DNA of 64,000 bases from Mycobacterium lentiflavum (GCF_022374895.2 NZ_CP092423.2:2232001-2296000), one strand, 5' to 3'. Positions 45,873 through 54,582 are shown, counted from the first letter of the stretch. The notes: a model not told the origin generated them from the sequence alone. Numbers and translations: made by a program.

Positions 45873-47261
45873 ATGAAACGACACGCCACTGCGCTGTTGT
45901 CGGTCGCCGCCGTGATCATCGCGGCCGTGTCCGGCTGCTCGCTGGAATCACTGTCGGCGTCCTCCGGTGTGGTCAACGTCGTCATCGGTTACCAGTCCAA
46001 GACCATCAACACCGTGACCGCCGGGACGCTGCTGCGCGCCCAGGGCTACCTGGAACACCGGCTCGCCGACATCACTACCCGCACCGGCACCAAATACGCG
46101 GTCCGGTGGCAGGATTACGACACCGGCGCCCCGATCACCGCGCAGATGCTGGCCGAGAAGATCGACATCGGCTCGATGGGGGATTACCCCATGCTGATCA
46201 ACGGCTCCAAGACGCAGAGCAATCCGCTGGCGAAGACCGAAATCGTTTCGATTACCGGGTATAACCCGAGGGGTGCGCTGAACATGGTGGTGGTGGCGCC
46301 CGGTTCGTCGGCCGCCACGTTGAACGACCTGGCCGGTTCGAAGGTCTCGGCCAGCGTCGGATCAGCCGGCCACGGCACGCTGATGCGGGCCCTGGACAGG
46401 GGCGGCATCAAGGGCGTCGAGGTGCTCAACCAGCAGCCGCAGATCGGCGCATCTGCACTGGAATCTGGTCAGGTACAAGGCCTTTCGCAGTTCGTTGCAT
46501 GGCCAGGGTTGTTGGTGTTTCAGGGCAAGGCCAAACTGCTGTACGACGGCGCCGAGCTGAACCTGCCCACCCTGCACGGTGTGGTGGTCCGCCGGTCATA
46601 TGCGGCGTCGCATCCGGAGGTGTTGGGCGCGTTCCTGCAAGCTCAACTGGACGCCACCGACTTCCTCAACCAGAAACCGCTGGAGGCGGCCCGCATCGTC
46701 GCCCAGGCCAGCGGGCTGCCGCAGGAAGTGGTGTACCTCTATAACGGCCCCGGCGGCACGTCATTCGACACCACGCTCAAACCCTCACTGGTCGAGGCGC
46801 TGAAAAACGATGTGCCGTACCTGAAGTCGATCGGCGACTTCGCCGACCTCGACGTGACTTCCTTCGTCCAGGACGCTCCGCTGCGCGCTGTGTTCGGCGC
46901 CCGAGGCCGTAACTACGACACCACCCGGGCCGCGACCGCCAACCCGTCGCTGCTCAGTGGAGACCCCGCGCAGGCTAGCGAACTCTGGCTGGACGGAACC
47001 GATTCCACGCAGACCGTCGCCAATCCGACCAGCCTGCTGCGGGCGGTGCGGGACGCGACCGCCCACGGTGCCAAAGTCCGTGCCGCCTATGTCCCCGACG
47101 CCGAGCTGGGCACCCGATGGTTCGCCGATAGGGCGGTCTGGGTGCAAGACGGCCGGAACTACCTGCCGTTCGGAACCCCGGCCGGCGCGCATCGTTATCT
47201 CGCCGCCCACCCCGGCGGCACCATCGTGAACTACCAACAGGCCCTTGGAGGTTCGGTATGA
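45873..47261 (+). CDS. ABC substrate-binding lipoprotein (SsuA/NrtA/TauA-like) with NosL-like C-terminal domain
   Basis: A 462-residue lipoprotein. The signal peptide ends in VSGC with Cys22 as the lipidated residue. Residues about 35-330 form a periplasmic binding protein of the sulfonate/nitrate/taurine class (VIGYQSKTINTVTAGTLL, IDIGSMGDYPMLING, LAGSKVSASVGSAGHGTL, VLNQQPQIGASALESGQV). Residues about 365-460 form an extra domain with ELWLDGTDSTQTV, KVRAAYVPDAELGTRWFADRAVWVQDG, LPFGTPAGAHRYLAAHPGGTIVNYQQ. This follows the NosL copper-chaperone pattern, but its usual Cys/Met ligands are not evident. The stop overlaps the permease start. Confidence 0.87.
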   Translation: MKRHATALLSVAAVIIAAVSGCSLESLSASSGVVNVVIGYQSKTINTVTAGTLLRAQGYLEHRLADITTRTGTKYAVRWQDYDTGAPITAQMLAEKIDIGSMGDYPMLINGSKTQSNPLAKTEIVSITGYNPRGALNMVVVAPGSSAATLNDLAGSKVSASVGSAGHGTLMRALDRGGIKGVEVLNQQPQIGASALESGQVQGLSQFVAWPGLLVFQGKAKLLYDGAELNLPTLHGVVVRRSYAASHPEVLGAFLQAQLDATDFLNQKPLEAARIVAQASGLPQEVVYLYNGPGGTSFDTTLKPSLVEALKNDVPYLKSIGDFADLDVTSFVQDAPLRAVFGARGRNYDTTRAATANPSLLSGDPAQASELWLDGTDSTQTVANPTSLLRAVRDATAHGAKVRAAYVPDAELGTRWFADRAVWVQDGRNYLPFGTPAGAHRYLAAHPGGTIVNYQQALGGSV

Positions 47262-48133
47262 CTGCTTTCCTGACCGGCGATCCGGCGGCCCCGGTCACCG
47301 GCCACGTGGTCGAGGCGGTCCCGGCGGCCGGCACACCGCGGCGAGTCACCTCGCCTTGGCAGTGGCGGCTGCTGCGGCTCGCGTCGGTCGCCGCCGCGGT
47401 CGGCTTGTGGCAGGTGCTCACCGCCGATAAGGTGCGCCTGCTGCTGCGATTCGACACACTGCCGACCGTCACCGAGATCGTCCACGCGCTGGGGCGCCGG
47501 CTGGGAACTTACGAGTATTGGCTTGACCTGGCGCAGTCGTTGATTCGCATTCTCACCGGCTTCGGGCTGGCCGCGGTGATCGGCGTCGCTACGGGGGTGC
47601 TGCTGGGCCGTTCCCGGTTGTTCGCCAACACCTTTGGTCCACTGGCCGAATTGACCAGGCCCATCCCGGCGATCGCGATGGTTCCGGTCGCGATCCTGCT
47701 GTTCCCGACCGACGAGGCCGGCATCGTGTTCATCACCTTCCTCGCGGCCTACTTCCCGATCATGGTCAGCACCCGGCATGCGGTCCGGGCGTTGCCCACG
47801 CTGTGGGAAGACTCGGTGCGCACCCTCGGTGGCAACCGGTGGGACGTACTGAAACAGGTGGTGTTGCCGGGCATCCTGCCGGGTGTGTTCGGCGGCTTGT
47901 CGGTCGGCATGGGGGTGGCGTGGATCTGCGTGATCTCCGCCGAGATGATCTCGGGTCGCCTCGGCATCGGCTATCGCACCTGGCAGGACTACACCGTGCT
48001 GGCCTACCCGCAAGTGTTCGTCGGCATCATCACGATCGGTGTGCTCGGATTCGTAACAGCCGCGGCCGTCGAAGTCATCGGCCGCCGGGTCACCAACTGG
48101 CTGCCGCGTGCCCAGGAGGAGAGCAGGCGATGA
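47258..48133 (+). CDS. ABC transporter permease (SsuC/TauC-like)
   Basis: A 291-residue inner-membrane permease. After a soluble 35-residue start come about six spans (RLASVAAAVGLWQVLT, SLIRILTGFGLAAVIGVATGVLLG, IPAIAMVPVAILLF, GIVFITFLAAYFPIMVS, VFGGLSVGMGVAWICVISAEM, GIITIGVLGFVTAAAVEVI). The EAA loop that contacts the ATPase is EDSVRTLGGNRWDVLKQVVLPGILP. The family is the nitrate/sulfonate/taurine type. Overlaps both neighbours by 4 nt (ATGA). Confidence 0.92.
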   Translation: MTAFLTGDPAAPVTGHVVEAVPAAGTPRRVTSPWQWRLLRLASVAAAVGLWQVLTADKVRLLLRFDTLPTVTEIVHALGRRLGTYEYWLDLAQSLIRILTGFGLAAVIGVATGVLLGRSRLFANTFGPLAELTRPIPAIAMVPVAILLFPTDEAGIVFITFLAAYFPIMVSTRHAVRALPTLWEDSVRTLGGNRWDVLKQVVLPGILPGVFGGLSVGMGVAWICVISAEMISGRLGIGYRTWQDYTVLAYPQVFVGIITIGVLGFVTAAAVEVIGRRVTNWLPRAQEESRR

Positions 48134-48882
48134 CCCTAGAAAATGTCGGTATGAGTCTCGAATTGGATCGAGTTCGGTTGTCCTACACCGGAGATCCGGT
48201 GATCGACGGGCTGAGCCTGTCCGTGCGCCCGGGCGAGATCCTGGTGCTGACCGGTCCCTCGGGCTGCGGCAAGTCGACGGTGCTGCGTGCCCTCGCGGGC
48301 CTGCTGCGCCCCGATGGCGGCCGCGTGCTGGCCGACGGTGCCGACGTGACCACCACGTCGGGGGACCGGGGCATGGTTTTCCAGGACAACGCCTTGCTGC
48401 CGTGGCGCACCGTGCGATCCAACATCGAGTTGGCCCTGCGGCTTCGAGGTGTGCCGCGATCCGGGCGCCGCGCGGAGGCCGACCGCTGGATCGCCGAACT
48501 CGGTCTCATCGGCTTCGGCGACTACCTGCCCAAGAGCCTGTCCGGCGGCATGCGCCAGCGGGTCCAGCTGGCCCGCGGCCTGGCGGGGGCGCCGCGCGCG
48601 GTGATGATGGACGAGCCGTTCGGCGCGCTGGACACCCAAACCCGCACGGCCATGCAGCGGTTGCTGATCGACACCTGGAGTGCTCATCCGACCACGATCG
48701 TCTTCGTGACCCACGACGTCGACGAGGCGCTGCTGCTGGGTGACCGGATCGCGGTGCTGGGCAAGGCCGGCCAGCCGTTGCGTGCCCTGATCGACGTGCC
48801 GGAGCCGCGCGTCGATCAGCAGCGGTCCGCGCTTCGCGCTGAAGTCATTGCGGCCCTGGACCATTCGGCGGTGGCCGCATGA
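48130..48882 (+). CDS. ABC transporter ATP-binding protein (SsuB/TauB-like)
   Basis: A 250-residue ATPase energising the importer. Walker A is GPSGCGKST; Q-loop VFQDNALLPW; signature LSGGMRQRVQLARGL; Walker B AVMMDEPFGALD; H-loop VTHDVDEALLL. The layout is that of the SsuB/TauB/NrtD group. The ATG overlaps the permease stop; a second ATG seven codons on (MSLELDRV) is possible. The stop overlaps the flavoprotein start. Confidence 0.95.
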   Translation: MTLENVGMSLELDRVRLSYTGDPVIDGLSLSVRPGEILVLTGPSGCGKSTVLRALAGLLRPDGGRVLADGADVTTTSGDRGMVFQDNALLPWRTVRSNIELALRLRGVPRSGRRAEADRWIAELGLIGFGDYLPKSLSGGMRQRVQLARGLAGAPRAVMMDEPFGALDTQTRTAMQRLLIDTWSAHPTTIVFVTHDVDEALLLGDRIAVLGKAGQPLRALIDVPEPRVDQQRSALRAEVIAALDHSAVAA

Positions 48883-51578
48883 TGGTGATTCCAGATATGA
48901 CGCCGGTGCGCCTGGACTGTGACGTGCTGGTCATCGGCGGTGGAACCGCGGGAACGATGGCGGCACTGTCGGCCGCCGAAAGCGGCGCACAGGTCCTGCT
49001 GCTGGAGAAGGCCCACGTGCGACATTCCGGTGCGCTGGCGATGGGCATGGACGGGGTCAACAACGCCGTCATCCCGGGCAAAGCGGAGCCGGAGGACTAC
49101 GTCGCGGAGATCACGCGCGCCAACGACGGAATCGTCAACCAGCGCACCATCTATCAGACGGCCAGCCGCGGATTCGCGATGGTGCAGCGACTGGAACGTT
49201 ACGGGGTGAAGTTCGAGAAGGACGAGCACGGCGAGTACGCGGTGCGCCGGGTGCACCGTTCGGGTTCCTACGTGTTGCCGATGCCCGAGGGCAAGGACGT
49301 CAAGAAGGCGCTGTACCGGGTGCTGCGGCAACGGTCGATGCGGGAGAAGATCCAGATCGAGAACCGGCTGATGCCGGTGCGGGTGCTGGTGGACGACTGT
49401 TCAGGGCAGCGTCGTGCCGTCGGGGCCGCGGCATTGAACACGCGCACCGGCGAATTCGTCGCGATCGGCGCCAAGGCGGTGATCCTGTCGACCGGGGCGT
49501 GCGGGCGGCTCGGGCTGCCCGCGTCCGGCTACCTGTACGGCACCTACGAGAACCCGACCAACGCCGGCGACGGGTACGCCATGGCCTACCACGCGGGCGC
49601 GGAACTGTCCGGCATCGAGTGTTTTCAGGTCAACCCGTTGATCAAGGACTACAACGGCCCCGCCTGTGCGTATGTGGCGAACCCGTTCGGTGGCTACCAG
49701 GTCAATGCGGACGGCGAGCGGTTCGTCGACTCCGATTACTGGTCGGGGCAGATGATGTCCGAGGTCAAGAGCGAAATCGACTCCGCGCGCGGGCCGATCT
49801 ATCTCAAGGTGTCCCACCTGCCGGACGAGACGCTCACCGCGCTGGAAAACATTCTGCACACCACCGAGCGACCCACCCGGGGCACCTTCCACGCCAACCG
49901 CGGCCACGACTATCGCACCCACGATATCGAGATGCACATCTCCGAAATCGGCTTGTGCAGTGGACATTCCGCGTCCGGAGTCTGGGTCGACGAACACGCC
50001 CGGACCACGGTGCCGGGGCTGTACGCCGCGGGCGACCTGGCGTGTGTCCCGCACAACTACATGATCGGGGCCTTCGTGTTCGGCGACCTCGCCGGCACGC
50101 ACGCCGCCTCGACACGCTCGGAAGTGGCTGCGCCACAGCAACTCCCGGAGGATCAACTCGCCGACGCGCACGAGCTGATATACCGGCCACTGCGACACCC
50201 GGACGGGCCGCCGCAGCCGCAGGTCGAGTACAAGCTGCGACGGTTCGTCAACGACTATGTGGCCCCGCCGAAGACGGCGGCCAAGCTGTCGATCGCGGTG
50301 CGCACTTTCGACCGGATGCAAGACGAGATCGCCGCGATGGGGGCCCGTAATCCGCACGAGCTGATGCGCGCCGTCGAGGTGTCGTTCATCCGGGACTGCG
50401 CCGAGATGGCCGCGCGATCGTCGCTGACCCGTACCGAATCACGCTGGGGCCTTTACCACGAACGCGCCGATCTGCCGGTCCGCGACGACAGCGAGTGGGG
50501 CTATCACCTGAACCTGCGCAAGGGACCCGACGGCGAGATGGCATTCCTCAAGCGCCCCGTGGCCCCGTACCTGGTGTCGGTCCCTGAGCTGGACGCTCTG
50601 CCACCGGTGGACCAGACGGTGCGCGAGGTGCAGCAGCCGCCGCTGGTCGGCGGCAAGGCCCCGACCACCGCGGGCTCGCGAATCGCTTCGGCGGCAACCA
50701 CATTCGAGCCGCCGTCACCGCGGATCGCCGAGGTGCTCGCCCTCGAGGAGCCGACGATCACCGAGCTGCAACCGTATCTGGCCGACGCCGATCCCGGGGT
50801 GCGCCGCACCGCCGTCGCGACACTCACCGAATGCATTCCCGACGGCTATGCTCCCGCGCTGTTCGCCGCGCTCGACGATGCCGATCCCGGGGTGCGGCGC
50901 ACCAGCGCCGAGGGGATCCGCGAACTGGTCGAGGTGCTGCCCGACCCGGCCGGTGTCGAGCCGTATCTGCGGTCTCACGACACGGTGGTGCGGGCGGCCG
51001 CGGTCTACCTGCTGTCCGCGCGCCGGGCCGGTGCGATCGACCAATATCGCCGCGCGCTCGACGATTCCGACCATCGGGTGCGGATCGAGGCGGTGCGCGC
51101 GCTGGTCTCGGTCGACGACGTCGACGGAGTAGAGGTGGCCACCCGCGACGAGAGCCGGGAGGTCCGGATCGCCGCAGCCGCCGGCCTGGCCACGCTGCGC
51201 TCCGGCGTCGCGGCCGTCAGCGCGTTGATCGCCGATTCCGATCCGTTGGTGCGCGCCGCCGCACTCGCGGCCCTCGGTGAATTAGGGTGCAGCCAAGAGG
51301 ATTTCGCTGCCGTCGAGCGCGCGTTGCGGGCGCCGGCGTGGCAGATCCGCGAGGGCGCGGCTCGTGCGCTCAAGGGCGCCGCGACTGAACTGGCGGTGCC
51401 GAGACTGGCCGATGCGCTGTGCGATGCACACCTCGACGTGCGCAAGGCGGCCGTGCTCAGCCTGACCCGCTGGGCCGATCAAGCGGCGGCCCGTGACGCG
51501 CTCGGCATCGCGCTCAAGGACAGCGACGCCGACGTGCGGGCCTATGCGCGCCGGGCGTTGGACGTGCAGAACGCGTAG
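48879..51578 (+). CDS. AprA-like FAD flavoprotein with C-terminal HEAT repeats
   Basis: An 899-residue protein joining two modules. Residues about 10-600 are a fumarate reductase/SdhA/AprA-class flavoprotein: FAD site VIGGGTAGTMAAL (residues 18-30), LLLEKAH, and the second FAD stretch VPGLYAAGDLACVPH. The segment HSGALAMGMDGVNN (49-62) followed by PEDYV matches the AprA pattern (RSGAVAMG...AIN) rather than the His-flavinylated HSxxAxGG of SdhA. Residues about 627-899 are nine HEAT-type repeats of about 31 residues, with DADPGVRRTA, DADPGVRRTS, DSDHRVRIEA, DESREVRIAA, DSDPLVRAAA, DAHLDVRKAA, DSDADVRAYA. No signal peptide, so cytoplasmic. Presumed partner: the ferredoxin of the same operon. Substrate unknown. 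Confidence 0.85.
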   Translation: MMVIPDMTPVRLDCDVLVIGGGTAGTMAALSAAESGAQVLLLEKAHVRHSGALAMGMDGVNNAVIPGKAEPEDYVAEITRANDGIVNQRTIYQTASRGFAMVQRLERYGVKFEKDEHGEYAVRRVHRSGSYVLPMPEGKDVKKALYRVLRQRSMREKIQIENRLMPVRVLVDDCSGQRRAVGAAALNTRTGEFVAIGAKAVILSTGACGRLGLPASGYLYGTYENPTNAGDGYAMAYHAGAELSGIECFQVNPLIKDYNGPACAYVANPFGGYQVNADGERFVDSDYWSGQMMSEVKSEIDSARGPIYLKVSHLPDETLTALENILHTTERPTRGTFHANRGHDYRTHDIEMHISEIGLCSGHSASGVWVDEHARTTVPGLYAAGDLACVPHNYMIGAFVFGDLAGTHAASTRSEVAAPQQLPEDQLADAHELIYRPLRHPDGPPQPQVEYKLRRFVNDYVAPPKTAAKLSIAVRTFDRMQDEIAAMGARNPHELMRAVEVSFIRDCAEMAARSSLTRTESRWGLYHERADLPVRDDSEWGYHLNLRKGPDGEMAFLKRPVAPYLVSVPELDALPPVDQTVREVQQPPLVGGKAPTTAGSRIASAATTFEPPSPRIAEVLALEEPTITELQPYLADADPGVRRTAVATLTECIPDGYAPALFAALDDADPGVRRTSAEGIRELVEVLPDPAGVEPYLRSHDTVVRAAAVYLLSARRAGAIDQYRRALDDSDHRVRIEAVRALVSVDDVDGVEVATRDESREVRIAAAAGLATLRSGVAAVSALIADSDPLVRAAALAALGELGCSQEDFAAVERALRAPAWQIREGAARALKGAATELAVPRLADALCDAHLDVRKAAVLSLTRWADQAAARDALGIALKDSDADVRAYARRALDVQNA

Positions 51579-51595
51579 TCGCCGACGCCGCGCAC

Positions 51596-52135
51596 TCAGC
51601 GCAGGGCCATGCCGTAGAGCAGGGCGTCGCGCGGCTCGGGTCCGATCGTGGGGTAGACGGCGTGGTGATCCAGCCGGGCCTCCAGCACAAACCCGGCTCG
51701 CTCCAGCAAGCGCGCGGACCGTACGTTGTCGACCGCGCAGGTCGCCCAGACGCGCAGCAGCTCGGGGTTGGCACGCAGCTCGGTCAGCAGCAGGTCCAGC
51801 ACCTCGGACATCAGACCCTTGCCCCACCATTTCCGGCCGATGCAGTAACCGATCTCGACCGAGTCGGGTGCCGAGCGCCGGCAGCTGGTCAGTCCGATGA
51901 CGTCGCCGCTGTGCCGCAGCTCGACGGCCCAGGTTCGCTCTTCGGCACTGGCATTGAGCTTCTCGGCGATCACCCGCCGCGTGGTAGCCACGTCGGGATG
52001 CGGGGACCACAGCAGATATTTCGTGACTGCACGATCTCGGGCGACCCGTTGGTACAGCGCACCGGCATCCGCGAGGGTGGGCAGCCGCAGGACGAGCCGC
52101 GGGCCGACGATGCGATCGGGCGGGTGGTCGGCCAC
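51596..52135 (-). CDS. GNAT acetyltransferase, RimJ/RimL type
   Basis: A 179-residue acetyltransferase. TPRLxL-like start (VGPRLVLRLPTLAD), IGYCIGRKWWGKGLMSEVLDLLL with the acetyl-CoA pyrophosphate loop (R-x-x-G-x-G/A type: KWWGKG), and the C-terminal CAVDNVRSARLLERAGF are the RimJ/RimL marks. These enzymes acetylate protein N-termini or small amines. Target unknown. GTG start. It converges on the flavoprotein and follows the serine hydrolase on the minus strand with 4 bp between them, so the two are probably co-transcribed. Confidence 0.85.
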   Translation of the reverse strand: MADHPPDRIVGPRLVLRLPTLADAGALYQRVARDRAVTKYLLWSPHPDVATTRRVIAEKLNASAEERTWAVELRHSGDVIGLTSCRRSAPDSVEIGYCIGRKWWGKGLMSEVLDLLLTELRANPELLRVWATCAVDNVRSARLLERAGFVLEARLDHHAVYPTIGPEPRDALLYGMALR

Positions 52136-52139
52136 GGCG

Positions 52140-53345
52140 CTAAAGGTCGAGCGCCTGATAGGTGCGACGGACGAATTTCGGTTGTACCGCTTGTAGTTTC
52201 GCGAGCGTGGTGTTGCCGGCTACGGCCGCCGCTACGTCCGCGGACATGTCCGGCATGTTCTGGACCAGATACAGCAGAACCAGATCCGCGGCCGGGTCGG
52301 CCTGCCACCACGTTCCGTAGGCGCCGGGCCAGCTGAAGGTCCCGAGCCCGCCCGGCCCGAACAGCGGGGCGCTCTTGGCCGGATCGGTCACCACCGACAG
52401 GTTGAGCCCGAATCCGCGGCCGACCCAATACGGCGCGCCCAGGAAGTCGTGCCGCTTGTGCTCGTCGGTGAGCCGGTCGGTCCGCATGAGGCGCACCGAT
52501 TCGGGGGACAGGACCCGCACACCGTCGATCGTCCCGTCGCCGAGCAGCATCCGCACGAACCGCAGGTAGTCGTCCGCCGTCGACAACAATCCGCCGCCGG
52601 CGTTGGGGAAGCTGGGCGGCGTGATGTGCGGCGGCCCCATCACGTCATGATGCAGTCGGCTCTGTCCGTCGAGCCGGTACATGGTCGCCGCGCGACGGCG
52701 GCCTTCCGGGGACACGCAGAACCCCGTGTCGGGCATACCGATCGGGCCCAGCACCCGTTCGTCGAGGACCTGGTCGAACGGCTTGCCCTCGATGCGCGCC
52801 GCGATGACGCCCAGCAGGTCGATGGAATGGCTGTAGGTCATCCGTTCGCCGGGTTGATGCACCAGCGGGAGCTTGGCCAGCTCGCTGACCCACGCGTCCG
52901 GGCCCTGGTTGAACGGCAGCCGCAGGTAGGCCCGCGAGATCGGCCCCGATACCGAGAATCCGTAGGCCAGGCCGCTGGTATGGGTCAGCAGATCCTCGAT
53001 CAGGATCGCCCGGTTGACGGGGTGCGTGCGGTCCAGCGGACCGTGCCGGTCGTCGAGCACCCGCAGGTCGGCCAGCTCCGGTACCCAGTGCGTGATCGGG
53101 TCTTTGAGCGTCAGCTTGCCCTCGTCGACCATGCTCATGATCGCGGCCACGACGACCGGTTTGGTCATCGACGCGATGCGAAACAGCGTGTCTCGCTGCA
53201 TCGGCAAGCCAGCGCCGACATCCCGGTAACCGATCTCGTTGACCTGCAGGACTTCTCCGTGCTGCCATACCAGCGTCACCGCACCGGCGAGCAGGCCGGC
53301 GTCGCACGCCTCGCGGATGGAGGCCTGATTGCCATCGAGATTCAC
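52140..53345 (-). CDS. Serine hydrolase, beta-lactamase/esterase class C fold
   Basis: A 401-residue hydrolase of the beta-lactamase-related (Pfam Beta-lactamase, esterase EstB/LpqF-like) family. The nucleophile motif is Ser59-Met-Thr-Lys62; the second motif is in MTYSHSIDLLG (Tyr-Ser-His in place of Tyr-x-Asn). A third-motif candidate lies in LFGPGGLGTFSWPGAYGTWW. No signal peptide, so probably a cytoplasmic esterase or peptidase rather than an antibiotic-degrading enzyme. GTG start, 24 bp from the truncated DUF6065 copy. Confidence 0.88.
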   Translation of the reverse strand: MNLDGNQASIREACDAGLLAGAVTLVWQHGEVLQVNEIGYRDVGAGLPMQRDTLFRIASMTKPVVVAAIMSMVDEGKLTLKDPITHWVPELADLRVLDDRHGPLDRTHPVNRAILIEDLLTHTSGLAYGFSVSGPISRAYLRLPFNQGPDAWVSELAKLPLVHQPGERMTYSHSIDLLGVIAARIEGKPFDQVLDERVLGPIGMPDTGFCVSPEGRRRAATMYRLDGQSRLHHDVMGPPHITPPSFPNAGGGLLSTADDYLRFVRMLLGDGTIDGVRVLSPESVRLMRTDRLTDEHKRHDFLGAPYWVGRGFGLNLSVVTDPAKSAPLFGPGGLGTFSWPGAYGTWWQADPAADLVLLYLVQNMPDMSADVAAAVAGNTTLAKLQAVQPKFVRRTYQALDL

Positions 53346-53369
53346 CCGGTCAGGGTAGCCCGTGCCCGG

Positions 53370-53489
53370 TTAGCCGTTTTGCGCGCGTAGTCCGCGGACC
53401 CCTGCCGGTGCCGGAACAATCGGGGGTGCGTTGTCACGGGTCGTGAATCCGATCAACGGACGGGGCGTGCCGTTGGGCGTGTCACTCAC
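53370..53489 (-). pseudogene. Truncated DUF6065 paralogue (N-terminal 29 residues plus new tail)
   Basis: A GTG at 53489 opens a 39-codon frame. The first 29 residues (VSDTPNG, RPLIGF, RDNAPPIVPAPA) match the N-terminus of the intact DUF6065 gene at 54422 (VSDNADG, RPLIGF, GDNAPPITPAPA), then the frame runs into unrelated GVRGLRAQNG and a TAA. DNA similarity also extends a little upstream of the start (CCAGATTA against TCAGATTA). It is a partial duplicate cut off by a deletion on its 3' side. Confidence 0.75.
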
Positions 53490-53630
53490 TCCCGCCAGAT
53501 TAAGAGGGCAACCTGGGAATTCCCCAAAACCGGCGCTACGCCTGGTCATCGAGGGACAACATCAGGTGTCAGCCCATTTCGCCGATGGTAATCCGATGCA
53601 AAATCGCTGTGCGCCTTGGCTGTCCGCGGG

Positions 53631-54422
53631 CTACTGCTGCTTCTCGTCGGGTGGCTGAGCAAATGGACGAAGGCGGCGACGAGTCTGGTGATCCGGTGCC
53701 CCGGCCTCGCCGTCCCGGTGTTTGCCTCGGGTGTAGTCGCCCTGCCAGTCCACTCGTTCGCCGGCGGCTACCCGCGCCAATTGCTCGGCATGCTTTGTCG
53801 CGTCGCGTTCGCGAAGGAACAGCTGGTGTTTGCGCTGCAACTCTTCATCGGCCGCGATGGGCCTGATTTCGGGCGCGAACTCTTCGAGCTCGCCGCGGCG
53901 CTGCGGGACGATCATGCAGATCGGCTCGTCGACTTCGAATCGGACCGGCATGGATTTGCGGGTGATCTTCCAATTGATACTGAAACTCGCGCTTGCCCAG
54001 TCGGTTTCGACGACGCCCTCCAACGCGCACACGCCGTCTTTCGGATAGTTTGCCGGTCCGCGGACCAACAGGTTGTAGCCCGGGGGAGTGCGAAAAAGCA
54101 TCGGCAGCCGCCAGGTGAAGATGCCGTTGCCGAAATGGCTGGCGGGCAGGAACTGATCGGCGACGTAACGATCGGGTTCGATCATGACGTCCATACCCTC
54201 TTGGGCTATCCAGGTGGCGGTGAAGGCGCACGGATTGCGCAGCTCCCAGCCGCTTTGGTTGGCGATGAGCATCGGCAGACACCGGCTGGGCCAACCCTTG
54301 TCCGCCTCTGACTGCGCCGTCATCCACGCCCGGCTCGCCGGTGCCGGGGTGATCGGCGGCGCGTTGTCGCCGGTGATGAACCCGATCAGCGGGCGGACTG
54401 GCCCGTCGGCGTTGTCACTCAC
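53631..54422 (-). CDS. DUF6065 family protein
   Basis: A 263-residue protein with no signal peptide or membrane span. The GTG at 54422 was chosen because the truncated paralogue nearby begins at the same residue. Conserved-looking parts are LPMLIANQSGWELRNP, ASHFGNGIFTWRLPMLFRTPPGYNLLVRGPANYPKDGVCALEGVVETDW, and SFSINWKITRKSMPVRFEVDEPICMIVP. This matches the DUF6065 pattern I remember; its biochemical role is unknown, though the fold may be a beta-sandwich. The last 60 residues are charged and probably flexible. Divergent from the CBM2 gene. Confidence 0.75.
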   Translation of the reverse strand: MSDNADGPVRPLIGFITGDNAPPITPAPASRAWMTAQSEADKGWPSRCLPMLIANQSGWELRNPCAFTATWIAQEGMDVMIEPDRYVADQFLPASHFGNGIFTWRLPMLFRTPPGYNLLVRGPANYPKDGVCALEGVVETDWASASFSINWKITRKSMPVRFEVDEPICMIVPQRRGELEEFAPEIRPIAADEELQRKHQLFLRERDATKHAEQLARVAAGERVDWQGDYTRGKHRDGEAGAPDHQTRRRLRPFAQPPDEKQQ

Positions 54423-54582
54423 GCGAGTCAGATTAGCTGCGAACCCATTGCCGTGCCCACGGCGCATGGGGCCGACGCACTGCAGGCCTGAGATTTCATA
54501 ACGGTTTCGGTTGAGCAAAGTTGCTGCAGCTTACCCGCGATGCACGGACCAATATTTCCTGTCCGGCTATAGCGTTGGTCCT

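Noticed and set aside
45617..51578. Dissimilatory sulfate reduction or sulfur oxidation locus
   Set aside because: The ferredoxin and flavoprotein resemble AprB and AprA, but there is no sat, dsr, qmo or sox gene in the window. An assimilatory or catabolic role for an imported compound fits better.
52140..53345. Antibiotic-resistance beta-lactamase
   Set aside because: The SxxK motif is present, but there is no signal peptide and the second motif is Tyr-Ser-His. It fits the esterase/serine-hydrolase branch better.
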